Source of the DNA: JALZUU01 sp964441245
Lineage (GTDB): Bacteria > Bacteroidota > Bacteroidia > Chitinophagales > Saprospiraceae
DNA length: 64,000 nt
Assembly (NCBI GenBank): GCA_964441245.1
Contig: CAYTVR010000004.1
Coordinates: 1 to 64,000 of the forward strand
Direction of reading: 5' to 3'
The position numbers and the translations under genes are program-made. A model generated the notes under the pieces. That model was not told the origin of the DNA, made no database searches, and saw only the letters and a list, made by a program, of their open reading frames with translations. Positions 18,685 through 27,501 of the stretch are shown here, piece after piece (within the stretch, counting starts at the first letter, position 1; every line of letters begins with the position of its first letter).

Positions 18685-19770
18685 CTAACTTTTAAACAAC
18701 ATGCTCAATATTTCCTTGGCACCTTGGAAGGAGGTACGTTGTCCATTTAGGATCTCTTTTTCGATTTCTTTTAATCGTTTTTTTAAACTCTCATCTCTTT
18801 CTAATTTTTCACGGATACCATTTTGGATGGTTTCGTAAAGCCAATATTTAGCTTGACGCAAACGCTTTTGGTCAAAATATTTATTTCTCTGTACCATCCT
18901 TTTGTAATCCTGGCTTTGCTCCCAAATTTCTTTAATTCCAATATTGTTGAGTCCTGAAGAAGTAACTACAGAAGGTATCCAACCACTTTCCGTTGGCGGA
19001 AATAAATGCAATGCATTTCTATATTCTTGTTTGGCCCTTTTAGCTAAAGTCATCCGATCTTCATCTGCTTTATTGACGGCAATCAAATCTGCCATTTCAA
19101 CAATACCTCTTTTAATTCCTTGCAACTCATCACCTGCCCCTGGCAAAATCAATAATAGAAAAAAATCAACCATAGAATGAACAGCCGTTTCTGACTGCCC
19201 TACCCCGACGGTTTCAATCAAAATGGTGTCGTATCCAGCTGCTTCGCAAAGGATGATCGTCTCTCTAGTTTTACGTGCGACACCACCCAATGAGTCACCC
19301 GCAGGAGAGGGTCGAATAAAAGCAGATTCATGAATGGATAATTGCCCCATTCTCGTTTTATCACCTAAAATACTTCCCTTGGTTCTTTGGCTGGTAGGGT
19401 CAATCGCCATCACTGCCAAACGATGATCGTTTTTACAAATATGTAAACCTAATGCTTCTATAAAGGTACTTTTTCCAACACCTGGAGTTCCTGTGATTCC
19501 AATTCTAAAACTCTGATGTGCGTGAGGTAAACAAGCTTCGATAATTTCTTGGGCAAGGCTTTGATCACTAACTTTGGTACTTTCTATTAAAGTAATGGCT
19601 TGACCTAATAAGATCCGATTGCCATTTTTGATTCCTTCTACATACTCGCTGACACTTCTTCTTTTTTTCTTACGCAAATTTTTTCCCCAATCACCAGGCC
19701 GAAAATCAGATTTAGAAATGGCTTCTTTACCTATTTCCTCCTTTTGCCCCGATTTATCCTCTTTTTTCAT
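18685..19770 (-). CDS. meaB: MeaB/ArgK GTPase, methylmalonyl-CoA mutase chaperone
   Basis: The ATG at 19770 is preferred; the longer frame to 19812 opens with TTG. This is the G3E-related GTPase that loads and protects adenosylcobalamin in methylmalonyl-CoA mutase. Motifs: Walker A 'GITGTPGVGKSTFIEALG', 'VMAIDPTSQRTKGSILGDKT', the Walker B region 'ILIETVGVGQSE' and the base-recognition 'NKAD'. The C-terminal helical part ('MVQRNKYFDQKRLRQAKYW') forms the dimer arm in relatives. A mutase small subunit is encoded 3 kb away on the same strand, which fits its role, although other genes intervene. Confidence 0.95.
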   Translation of the reverse strand: MKKEDKSGQKEEIGKEAISKSDFRPGDWGKNLRKKKRRSVSEYVEGIKNGNRILLGQAITLIESTKVSDQSLAQEIIEACLPHAHQSFRIGITGTPGVGKSTFIEALGLHICKNDHRLAVMAIDPTSQRTKGSILGDKTRMGQLSIHESAFIRPSPAGDSLGGVARKTRETIILCEAAGYDTILIETVGVGQSETAVHSMVDFFLLLILPGAGDELQGIKRGIVEMADLIAVNKADEDRMTLAKRAKQEYRNALHLFPPTESGWIPSVVTSSGLNNIGIKEIWEQSQDYKRMVQRNKYFDQKRLRQAKYWLYETIQNGIREKLERDESLKKRLKEIEKEILNGQRTSFQGAKEILSMLFKS

Positions 19771-20370
19771 GAATTCTGGTGGGTTAAAGTTCTTAACAGT
19801 GTTAAGAAACAAAAATTAACTAATATCTAATCAACTGTATATCAATGTTATAATCGTAAAGGTATTTAACATTTTTTAGCAAAACACCCAAATCAGTGTT
19901 AAAGATAAAGAATAAGGGTCAAATGAGTCGTTTCAGGGCATTAAGCGCTTGTTTTTACCCGCTATTTATATGTAGTTTTATGATAGAAATTAGATGGATA
20001 GGAAGTATAAAAAACAGTTCATCTACTTTTTATCATTACACAAAAAAGATTTCCAAAAGTGGAAAAAAACGGATTCTTTTTTTCCGAAACCCATTTATTT
20101 AATCATATAATTCAATACAAAATAGGCTCAACACCTATATCAGAACACCAATTTTTAGCTATGAAAACAAATTCAGTATGGCGTAATAATTAATCTCCTC
20201 ATTTGATTTAGTTTTTTATTTCGGTTGACGTTTTTTTCAAACATTGACCACCTTAAAATAAAAATCAAAACCTAGGTCATAATTATTTAAGCTATACTTA
20301 CTAGTACGGATATTTAAAATACCCATTATTATTTTAAACATCCTGATTGAGCTTTGACGTTACTGAAACC

Positions 20371-20437
20371 TAGCACAAATGTGCTAAGCGCATGTTTAAA
20401 TTTCCATTGAATTGAAAACTAAACTAAAACATGCGCT
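20371..20437. repeat. adjacent inverted repeats
   Basis: TAGCACA-AA-TGTGCTA (20371-20386) is directly followed by AGCGCATGTTT (20387-20397), which pairs with AAACATGCGCT (20427-20437). Together they could fold into two neighbouring stems. There is no T-run, so a simple terminator is unlikely. Confidence 0.5.
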
Positions 20438-20857
20438 AACGACCTACAAAATTACATGGACCTTGTAAAACCTCAAGGTTTCCGGGCGAACGATTTATAT
20501 AAATCAAAAGATTTTTTATTCGCTAGTGGCTGGTAGTTGCTAATAAATTATTTGCTAAATCAGGTGATTATTAGACTCTCTTACTTCTACCGGTCATTAG
20601 CGATTAAATAAGGATACCAGTCTTAGATTTTAGGTTTAGTTGCCCTTTTCTTCATTATTGGTAAATCTGTTTTAATATAAAAACTTCGTTTTAGCAATTT
20701 TTGAAACTCAAATCAAAAAAATGAGTCGTGAATGACAAAAAACTACGAACCAGTATCCAAAAACTAAATTCCATTTCCCTTTCCTGTTACATTTTCTCTT
20801 TAAAAATCCTAAACTTTCGTTAAAGTGGCACTATTTTTCGTTACCTAGAGCGCAGGC

Positions 20858-20889
20858 TTTAGTCATATGATTGAAAAAGACTATTTTTG
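20858..20889 (+). promoter_or_regulatory. putative promoter of the Ig-like lipoprotein gene
   Basis: TTTA (20858-20861, one mismatch to TTTG), a 20-bp spacer and TATTTTTG (20882-20889) fit the Bacteroidota promoter pattern. They lie about 120 bp ahead of the ATG at 21012. Confidence 0.5.
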
Positions 20890-21011
20890 CAAAAATTTAA
20901 GATTTCAGAGCCAACATATAGCAATTTGAGAACGTTAGTGTTCTGTTTGATCCTAAATCAATTATTAATAACCTAAATATCATTTAATCATAAATTAAAT
21001 ATTTTTTTAAA

Positions 21012-22292
21012 ATGAAAAATTTTTCCTTATTCCAAAAATCATTCTTTTTATTGCTAGCGATATCGCTATTTACCTTTACAGCATGTGAAGATGATCCAAC
21101 AGGCCCAGGTGGAGGTGGTACCATTCCTCCGAGTGTTCGTTTAACAGATGATGGTGTTAGCTCTATTACAACTGATGCTACCGTTGCTTCTGAGGCTGTG
21201 ATTGTATTAAATGTAGTTGCTTCTGAAGGTGATAGCCCAATGGCTAACTTAACCGTTACTGAAGATGGAGCTACTGTTGACATCGGTCGTTTTGTAACGG
21301 GTTATATTGGTGGTGCAAATCCAGCTTTATTACTTGGAGATAATAAGACTTCTATTAATTGGAATGTTGCATTTACAGTACATGCTGATTCAGATACCCG
21401 TACTTATGCGGTTGTTATCGTAGATGATGCAGGAGAATCTTCTTCTGTTGCTGTAGATATCACTGTAGAATCAACTCCTCCAACCTTCAGCTTGAATGGT
21501 CCTAATGCGATCACTGTACCTGTAGGTTTGACAACTATCAAAGTATCTGCTACTGCTGGTGGTGCTAGATTAAATACCATCTCTGTTCAAGAAGATGGTG
21601 TGGACATCGATGCTGCTAGAGTATCTACTTTCAATGGTGCTGATTATGATGCTAACCCTTATACTTTATTAGAAGCTGATAAAGATGGTTTTACTGAAGC
21701 TCCACTAGTAATGAATACTGTTACAGCAGAAGGTGAAACACACAGTTATACCATCACTTTAGAAGACGAAGCAGGTAACAGAGAAATAGTAAGCTTTGAT
21801 ATTACAACTGAAGTAACAGGTACTGCGATTACAGATGCTTTCAGTGGTATTTTATTCAACAGAGCTGGTCCTACCGGAACAGGTGGATTAAACTTAATCA
21901 CTGGTCAAGGTTCTGGTTCAAGTGATCCTGATTCCCATATCAGAGATGAAGGTGTCAATACTGATTTAGTTCCTGATGTGAACTGGCTTCAACAAATTTC
22001 AGGTATCAATGGTTCTGTAATTAAAGCTGCTGATACGAATACGCTTCCTGAAGGTTTTAGCTTCACAAACGTTCAATTCAAAGAAGAAATTGAAGGGGCA
22101 TTTGATACTGGTTTGTCTTTGACTGAAACCAATGATGATGGTGACTTAGTCACTGATAGAATTGAAGTAGGAGATTTATTCCTCGTTAGAAATGGTGATA
22201 ATACCTTCTTGATTGAAATAGTAGAAGTTAATATTGTAAATACTGTTGCTGAGCCTAACGGTGATAACTACGTGATCAATATCAAATACTAG
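21012..22292 (+). CDS. lipoprotein with Ig-like repeats
   Basis: A 426-residue protein. Lipobox Cys25 (FTACEDD) and a Gly-rich linker anchor it. Two tandem beta-sandwich-like domains of about 110 residues follow, with matching blocks ('NLTVTEDGATVDI' and 'TISVQEDGVDIDAARVSTF'; 'TYAVVIVDDAGESSSVAVDI' and 'SYTITLEDEAGNREIVSFDI'). The last 150 residues are a different, acidic domain of unknown type. The even codon usage and strong terminator suggest good expression. Probably a surface structural or binding protein. Confidence 0.8.
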   Translation: MKNFSLFQKSFFLLLAISLFTFTACEDDPTGPGGGGTIPPSVRLTDDGVSSITTDATVASEAVIVLNVVASEGDSPMANLTVTEDGATVDIGRFVTGYIGGANPALLLGDNKTSINWNVAFTVHADSDTRTYAVVIVDDAGESSSVAVDITVESTPPTFSLNGPNAITVPVGLTTIKVSATAGGARLNTISVQEDGVDIDAARVSTFNGADYDANPYTLLEADKDGFTEAPLVMNTVTAEGETHSYTITLEDEAGNREIVSFDITTEVTGTAITDAFSGILFNRAGPTGTGGLNLITGQGSGSSDPDSHIRDEGVNTDLVPDVNWLQQISGINGSVIKAADTNTLPEGFSFTNVQFKEEIEGAFDTGLSLTETNDDGDLVTDRIEVGDLFLVRNGDNTFLIEIVEVNIVNTVAEPNGDNYVINIKY

Positions 22293-22340
22293 TCATTGAC
22301 CTTATTTCGATAAGAAAATGTTCTTTTAGAACATGAATAT

Positions 22341-22376
22341 AAAAAAGCTTGTCTCTTTCGAGGGACAAGCTTTTTT
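22341..22376 (+). terminator. strong rho-independent terminator
   Basis: AAAAAAGCTTGTC pairs with GACAAGCTTTTTT around a 10-base loop, 48 bp after the lipoprotein gene. The poly-A/poly-T flanks make it usable in both directions. Confidence 0.85.
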
Positions 22377-22973
22377 ATTTCTATAAGATTTTTCTTTTGG
22401 TTTGAGATGGTGGAGATATTGGTTGTTTTAATTCTATAAGCACTATCTTTTTCCATTCCATTTGATTTAGATACTCTTCATCAGAAATGATTTTACAATT
22501 GGCATATATCTATAAATTTTCCAGCCTCCCGTCCCGATAACCTAGCCCTCTTTCGTGATAGATCTCAAGCCCGCCACTTGTTTAAGTGATCCTTCAACTT
22601 AAGTATATTACCATGAGTTAGATTTCTCCACAAGGTCGAAATAGCATTCTATTTTAGTACTGTCTTCCTTCGACTTCTTCGTCGCTATCTATGACAAATT
22701 GAATTCCCAAAAATTATGTGATCGTTTAGAACACAGATTTAGCAGATTTCACAGGTTACGCGGATTTTCGTTCGATTGCACTGATTTCCCGCTATCGTAT
22801 ACGATCGAAGACTTCGTTAACGGGAGAATCTGCGCAATCCGCGCGATCTGTTAAATCTGTGTTCAAAAATCTGCGGATCAGATAATTTTTGTCATTACTA
22901 CAATTTCATGTGAAATATAACATTGGGTTACTCAGGATGACAATTTCGGCTTTACAGCACCTAATGAATTTGC
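22377..22973. other. repeat-rich gap beside the short mutase gene
   Basis: No gene is supported. Besides the hairpin at 22729-22864, the minus strand has CTATTTCGACC...GGAGAAATC (about 22625-22650) and the plus strand has CTCAGGATGACAA (about 22930). Both resemble short palindromic repeat families scattered through many Bacteroidota genomes. The gap looks like accumulated repeats at the truncated end of the mutase gene. Confidence 0.45.
22729..22864. repeat. 136-bp imperfect palindrome
   Basis: The outer arms are GAACACAGATTTAGCAGAT and the complement of ATCTGTTAAATCTGTGTTC (one mismatch). Inside them, CGCGGATT, CCCG and a central TCGTATACGA also pair. It forms a long hairpin. The GAACACAGATTTA..AGAT arm resembles a widely dispersed palindromic repeat type known from several bacterial phyla. 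Confidence 0.75.
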
Positions 22974-24092
22974 TTAGCTAATTTGTTGCCAAGCCTCTGT
23001 TCCAAACTTTTGAGTTAACTTCTCGATGTAATAAGATCCAGCTGCGGGATCGACTACTCGATCTAGGTGGCTTTCCAATTTTAATAAATGTTGTACATTT
23101 CGAGCAATTCGACGAGTGAAATCTGTGGCCGTTTCAAAGCTTTCATTGGCTGGTAAAACGGTCAAACGATCAACTCCACCGAGTGCTGCAGACATGGCTT
23201 GTGTGGTGGCACGTATCATGTTATGATGAGGATTGTCGCTTTGACTGTCCATTCGAAACTGAGCCGAAATGATCGGTACAGAAGGTGCTAATTCATAAGC
23301 GTTCAATAGATTTGCCCATAATAATTTTAATGCTCGAATACGAGCAATTTCTACAAAGTAACTACAGCTGAGTCGAATCGTAAACTGGATTTTTGGGATG
23401 ACTCGTGAGGGATTTAGTCCTAATTCCATCAATGCTATAATCGCTTTATTGGCATCCTCCATCATCTCTGCTAATCCTGCAGTAATGGATTTACCAACTG
23501 TTTTATCTTCGATAGTCAGTAATGAAAATTTTGATAAATGTATTTCCGCGAAAGCGATCCCTTTTTTAATCTGCTCCCAATCCTGTGTACCATTTCGGAC
23601 TTGAACCGAACCGTTTAAACTAGTGGTATCTTTTTTATTATCAATAGCCAATTCATGAAAATTTTCTAATAAAGTCCCCATATCACTTGATGCATTTTTC
23701 AAACGAAAATGAGTGGAAATAAAATCCACTTCTATTCCTTTTAGCAATAGCGATAAATCTGTCTTTGATAAAGATTGATCTATCACAAAATGTAAAGCTT
23801 CTACTCCATTCATCAAAGCGTTCAAGGCTATTTGGTTGGCTTCTTTCAAATCTGTTCCAACAACAATTTGCTCTCCTATTTGCCAATGATTATTGGATCG
23901 ATTTCCTTGTATAGGAAATTGTTGTTGCTCCATGTCTTCAACATGATAAAAAGGGGGGATTGTAATTTGCTCATTTAAGTGCCAATTCAATTCTGTCAAA
24001 GCTCTTCCCTTTAGATCTTTTTCTACTTTTTTCAACCATTCTTCCTTAGAAATGGATGGAAATACTGCGAATAGATTTTCTTTATGATTCAT
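22974..24092 (-). CDS. mutA: methylmalonyl-CoA mutase small subunit, C-terminally short
   Basis: 372 residues matching the TIM-barrel part of the mutase small (beta) subunit: 'WLKKVEKDLKGRALTELNW', 'FYHVEDM', 'RIRALKLLWANLLNAY', 'MSAALGGVDRLTVLP' and 'VVDPAAGSYYIEKLTQK'. The small subunit lacks catalysis and pairs with MutB, which is not in this window. The frame stops right after 'GTEAWQQIS'. As I recall, flavobacterial homologues continue for roughly 75 more residues ('AxxLFxxIEAxGG...'). No other frame carries that continuation, and repeats begin just downstream. It may be truncated, or it may be a short variant. Confidence 0.85.
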   Translation of the reverse strand: MNHKENLFAVFPSISKEEWLKKVEKDLKGRALTELNWHLNEQITIPPFYHVEDMEQQQFPIQGNRSNNHWQIGEQIVVGTDLKEANQIALNALMNGVEALHFVIDQSLSKTDLSLLLKGIEVDFISTHFRLKNASSDMGTLLENFHELAIDNKKDTTSLNGSVQVRNGTQDWEQIKKGIAFAEIHLSKFSLLTIEDKTVGKSITAGLAEMMEDANKAIIALMELGLNPSRVIPKIQFTIRLSCSYFVEIARIRALKLLWANLLNAYELAPSVPIISAQFRMDSQSDNPHHNMIRATTQAMSAALGGVDRLTVLPANESFETATDFTRRIARNVQHLLKLESHLDRVVDPAAGSYYIEKLTQKFGTEAWQQIS

Positions 24093-24218
24093 CGTTTATA
24101 TTGATATTAATCGATTCTTTTTCACTCTTTAAGCGAGAACCCAAAAATAACTTAAATTTCCAAAACCTTTTTCAGTTGAAAACTTCTTTTTTCGAGAACT
24201 TTTTTGCTGGAATTTGGT

Positions 24219-24226
24219 TATATTTG
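24219..24226 (+). promoter_or_regulatory. putative -7 box of the isc operon
   Basis: TATATTTG matches the Bacteroidota -7 consensus and lies 49 bp before the iscS ATG. No TTTG stands at the normal upstream distance; the nearest TTG is about 12 bp away. Confidence 0.45.
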
Positions 24227-24274
24227 CACTAATGTTTAACATTCTTTAGACTAAATCTAAATAATACAATTAAA

Positions 24275-25495
24275 ATGGACAAGCGCCTTATATATTTAGA
24301 CAATAACGCTACTACTCCTTGTGACCCTAGAGTGGTAGATGAAATGATTCCGTTTTTCTATGAAAAACATGGAAATGCTGCGAGTAGAAATCATCCTTTT
24401 GGTTGGGCTGCGGAAGAAGCAGTTGATTATGCAAGAGATCAAGTTGCTCAATTATTGAATGTAGATGGTAAAGAAATCATCTTTACTTCTGGAGCTACAG
24501 AATCTGACAATCTAGCTCTCAAAGGTGTGTTTGAAATGTATCGCCGAAAAGGGAATCATATCATCACATTGAAGACGGAGCATAAAGCAGTTTTAGATGC
24601 TTGCCAAAAAATCGAGACAATGGGTGGTGAGGTAACTTATCTAGATGTGGATAGAGAAGGCTTGGTTAATTTGGAAGAATTAGAAGCGGCAATCAAAGAC
24701 AATACGATTTTGATTTCTATCATGTGGGCCAATAATGAAACTGGAGTGATCCAGCCGATGAAAGCGATTGGTGATATTTGTAAAAAACATGGAGTACTTT
24801 TCATGAGTGATGCCACTCAAGCTGTTGGAAAGATTCCAACTAACCCAAAGGAAGTGGGTGTTCACTTAATGGCTTTTACTGGTCATAAAATGTATGGTCC
24901 TAAAGGTGTTGGTGCTCTATTTGTGAATCGTAAAAATCCACGAGTAAAGGTAACGGCTCAAATGGATGGTGGTGGCCACGAAAGAGGCATGCGATCTGGA
25001 ACCTTGAATGTACCTGGGATTGTTGGGATGGGTAAAGCTGCTGAAATCGCAAGAAAAGAAATGGCGCAGGATGCAGAACGTTTATCTAAATTAAGAGACA
25101 AGTTGCAAACTGCTTTGCAAAATGCAATGGAAGAAGTTTATATCAACGGTAGCGAGGAACACCGAATGCCTCACGTTACCAATATATCTTTCAAACATGT
25201 CGAAGGAGAAGGCTTGATGATGACCTTTAATCAAAATATTGGTCTGTCTTCTGGATCTGCTTGTACTTCAGCATCATTGGAACCATCCTATGTTTTGATT
25301 GCTTTAGGACTTGGAGATGACTTAGCACATTCTTCTTTAAGATTTAGTTTGGGTCGTTTTACAACGGAAGAAGAAATTGATTATACGATCAAGGCAATTA
25401 CTGACGGGGTAAATCACATGCGTGAGTTGAGCCCAATTTGGGAAATGTATAAAGAAGGTATTGATTTAGAATCAATCGAATGGTCAGAGCACTAA
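24275..25495 (+). CDS. iscS: cysteine desulfurase IscS
   Basis: A 406-residue PLP enzyme that takes sulfur from cysteine for iron-sulfur clusters and tRNA thiolation. The pyridoxal lysine is Lys205 in 'FTGHKMYGPKG', and the catalytic Cys330 lies in 'SGSACTSAS' on the mobile loop of group I enzymes. The start 'LIYLDNNATTPCDPRVVDEM' is canonical. It opens an operon with iscU (57 bp gap) and an IscA-type gene. Full family length and no oddities. Confidence 0.97.
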   Translation: MDKRLIYLDNNATTPCDPRVVDEMIPFFYEKHGNAASRNHPFGWAAEEAVDYARDQVAQLLNVDGKEIIFTSGATESDNLALKGVFEMYRRKGNHIITLKTEHKAVLDACQKIETMGGEVTYLDVDREGLVNLEELEAAIKDNTILISIMWANNETGVIQPMKAIGDICKKHGVLFMSDATQAVGKIPTNPKEVGVHLMAFTGHKMYGPKGVGALFVNRKNPRVKVTAQMDGGGHERGMRSGTLNVPGIVGMGKAAEIARKEMAQDAERLSKLRDKLQTALQNAMEEVYINGSEEHRMPHVTNISFKHVEGEGLMMTFNQNIGLSSGSACTSASLEPSYVLIALGLGDDLAHSSLRFSLGRFTTEEEIDYTIKAITDGVNHMRELSPIWEMYKEGIDLESIEWSEH

Positions 25496-25552
25496 TCTGT
25501 TCTGCCTTTCGGCAAACGAAATAAAATTTAAAATAATTTAAAAATATCAATC

Positions 25553-25969
25553 ATGGCTTATTCAAATAAAGTTTTAGAACACTTCAAAAATCCAAAAAAC
25601 GTTGGAACTTTAGATAAAAGTAGCAAGACTGTTGGTACTGGTCTAGTAGGTGCACCTGAATGTGGTGACGTGATGCGATTACAAATCGAAGTGGATGATG
25701 AAAGCGGTGTGATCAAAGATGCTAAATTCAAAACCTTTGGTTGTGGTTCAGCGATTGCTTCTTCTTCTTTAGCTACTGAATGGTTAAAAGGAAAGACAGT
25801 TGACGAAGCTTTGAAAATCGACAATATGGATATCGTTGAAGAATTGGCTTTACCACCAGTGAAAATTCACTGTTCTGTATTAGCTGAGGATGCAATCAAA
25901 AGTGCCATTGCTGATTATCAAACTAAAAATGGTATTGAAGTTTCTGAAGAAACAAAATCACATCATTAA
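25553..25969 (+). CDS. iscU: iron-sulfur cluster scaffold IscU
   Basis: A 138-residue scaffold on which [2Fe-2S] clusters are built. The three ligand cysteines are present: Cys37 in 'GAPECGDVMRL' (with the Asp two residues later), Cys64 in 'TFGCGSAIASSS' and Cys107 in 'VKIHCSVLAEDA'. Note that it has 'PPVKIHCS', where many homologues have the HscA-binding LPPVK. That motif is intact here as 'LPPVK'. No hscA or hscB gene is adjacent. It lies between iscS and the IscA-type gene. Confidence 0.97.
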   Translation: MAYSNKVLEHFKNPKNVGTLDKSSKTVGTGLVGAPECGDVMRLQIEVDDESGVIKDAKFKTFGCGSAIASSSLATEWLKGKTVDEALKIDNMDIVEELALPPVKIHCSVLAEDAIKSAIADYQTKNGIEVSEETKSHH

Positions 25970-26074
25970 TTTAGTTTAGTGTTGAGGTGTTAATATATTT
26001 TGGTGTTCTAGTTCGTTCTTTCGAGAAAAACGTGAGCACTTGGAAATCTTAACAACACATGAAAATTTAATATT

Positions 26075-26404
26075 ATGGTTTTTGTAGCAGATAGTGCAAA
26101 AGATAAAATTACAGAACTCTTTCAACAAGAGAACTTGACGGATGATGGTTACTTCGTGCGGGTGAGCGTTGTGAGTGGTGGTTGTTCAGGTTTATCCTAC
26201 AAGATGGATTTTGACAATGAAAGTCAACCTAACGATCAAGTATTTGATGACAATGGAGTTAAAGTGGTTTGTGATTTAAAGAGTTTCTTATATCTCTGTA
26301 ATACTACTTTGGAATTTTCTGGCGGACTGAACGGAAAAGGATTTTATTTTAATAATCCAAATGCGGCTCGGGAGTGTGGATGTGGCGAGAGTTTTGCGGT
26401 CTAA
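26075..26404 (+). CDS. iscA: IscA/HesB-type iron-sulfur carrier
   Basis: A 109-residue A-type carrier. The three conserved cysteines are Cys37 ('GGCSGLSY') and Cys101/Cys103 ('ECGCGESF'). It accepts clusters from IscU and passes them to target enzymes. It closes the operon 105 bp after iscU and is followed by a strong terminator. The gap to iscU is wider than that between iscS and iscU but holds no promoter I can see. Confidence 0.93.
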   Translation: MVFVADSAKDKITELFQQENLTDDGYFVRVSVVSGGCSGLSYKMDFDNESQPNDQVFDDNGVKVVCDLKSFLYLCNTTLEFSGGLNGKGFYFNNPNAARECGCGESFAV

Positions 26405-26428
26405 ATTTTTCCATTAAAATATTGTTTT

Positions 26429-26463
26429 AAAAAAGCTATTTGGGATTTCCAAATAGCTTTTTT
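26429..26463 (+). terminator. rho-independent terminator of the isc operon
   Basis: AAAAAAGCTATTTGG pairs with CCAAATAGCTTTTTT around a 5-base loop, 25 bp after the iscA stop codon. Confidence 0.85.
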
Positions 26464-26470
26464 TATTGGC

Positions 26471-26508
26471 TAAGGATCATGAAAACAATAACTTATAACA
26501 GTTTGAAT
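26471..26508 (-). repeat. 38-bp dispersed repeat, copy 2
   Basis: Exact inverted copy of 40-77. It lies 6 bp past the stop codon of the minus-strand SDR gene, between it and the isc terminator. Confidence 0.85.
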
Positions 26509-26514
26509 CGCGTT

Positions 26515-27315
26515 TTAAGTCACTGCTGAACGTCGGACCACTCGATGAAGTAAAGCAGGAAACCATCGTTTTAAATAAACCGCTAAAGTTTCTTTCCCTC
26601 CAATATAGGCTTCATATTTTTCTTCCCTTAAAGCAGCTGCAATTCTAGCTGCACATTCTGCTGGCGACATTCCTTTTCCAGTGGCATCATCCATTGAGTT
26701 TTGTGCAGATCCATCCTTGGTCAATGCATTCATCGAAATATTCGTCTTAATAAACCCAGGACAAATCAAAGTGACCTTGATATTATCGTCTTCGTGTTCC
26801 ATTCGAATGGCATCAAAAAAACCATGAACAGCATGCTTGGCTCCACAATATCCGGAACGCATAGGAGACGCGAATTTCCCCATCAAACTAGTGACTGCTG
26901 CAAAATGACCACTTTGTTGTTTTATAAAAACAGGTAACACTGCTAAACTTAAAGCAACTGTTCCTAGATAATCAATATCGACCAATCGTTTGTATACAGA
27001 AAAGTCTGTGTCTTTGGCAAGAGATCTTTGGCTGATTCCACCATTGTTAATCAGTACATCAATTCGGCCAAAATGATCCATGGCTATTTTGACTTTATCT
27101 TTCATTTCCTCATGATTGGCTAAATCCAAAGGCAATACCAATACGTCTTCATCTGGTAAATCACAATTATCTTTGACTCGTTGCAACTCTTTTTCTCGCC
27201 GAGCGGATAAAATTAATTTACTACCACTTTTTACAAACTGAAGAGCTAATGCTTCACCAATTCCTGATGATGCTCCTGTAATCCAAACCACTTTATTTTT
27301 AAAGGTACTATCCAT
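26515..27315 (-). CDS. short-chain dehydrogenase/reductase
   Basis: A 266-residue classical SDR. The NAD(P)-binding 'WITGASSGIGEALALQF' is at the start, 'NNGGIS' follows, and the catalytic Ser...Tyr-x-x-x-Lys is 'SGYCGAKHAV'. The substrate is unknown; the closest named relatives of this layout are DHRS7-like reductases. It is transcribed toward the isc operon and separated from it by the 38-bp repeat and a terminator. Confidence 0.93.
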   Translation of the reverse strand: MDSTFKNKVVWITGASSGIGEALALQFVKSGSKLILSARREKELQRVKDNCDLPDEDVLVLPLDLANHEEMKDKVKIAMDHFGRIDVLINNGGISQRSLAKDTDFSVYKRLVDIDYLGTVALSLAVLPVFIKQQSGHFAAVTSLMGKFASPMRSGYCGAKHAVHGFFDAIRMEHEDDNIKVTLICPGFIKTNISMNALTKDGSAQNSMDDATGKGMSPAECAARIAAALREEKYEAYIGGKETLAVYLKRWFPALLHRVVRRSAVT

Positions 27316-27501
27316 AGAATTCTAAAATTTTAATACGTTTATACAATTTCAAGTATCATAAAAACATTATTTTATCATAAGTAAAATTTTTCAACAAAAT
27401 CATAAAGCATGAAATTAAAGAAAAAAATATTCCCTATCTCATTTATTAGCTGTCTTTTTCTTTCTTGCAGAAACAGATTTTCGTTGGAAATGATAGAGTG
27501 A

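Larger units (their letters stand above)
19771..21011. other. 1.2-kb non-coding region
   Basis: No frame looks like a gene. The longest, 19896-20102, encodes a Lys/Ser/Phe-rich peptide with no recognisable feature. It holds nested inverted repeats at 20371-20437 and a candidate promoter at 20858-20889. No cobalamin riboswitch box was recognised, although MeaB lies alongside. The rest is AT-rich filler or decayed sequence. Confidence 0.45.

Noticed and set aside
19896..20102. 68-residue frame in the 1.2-kb gap
   Set aside because: Composition is Lys/Ser/Phe-rich with no domain, promoter or conserved neighbour; most likely chance.
19771..21011. Cobalamin riboswitch near meaB
   Set aside because: No B12-box sequence was recognised and the region lies upstream of meaB only on the minus strand without a fitting fold.
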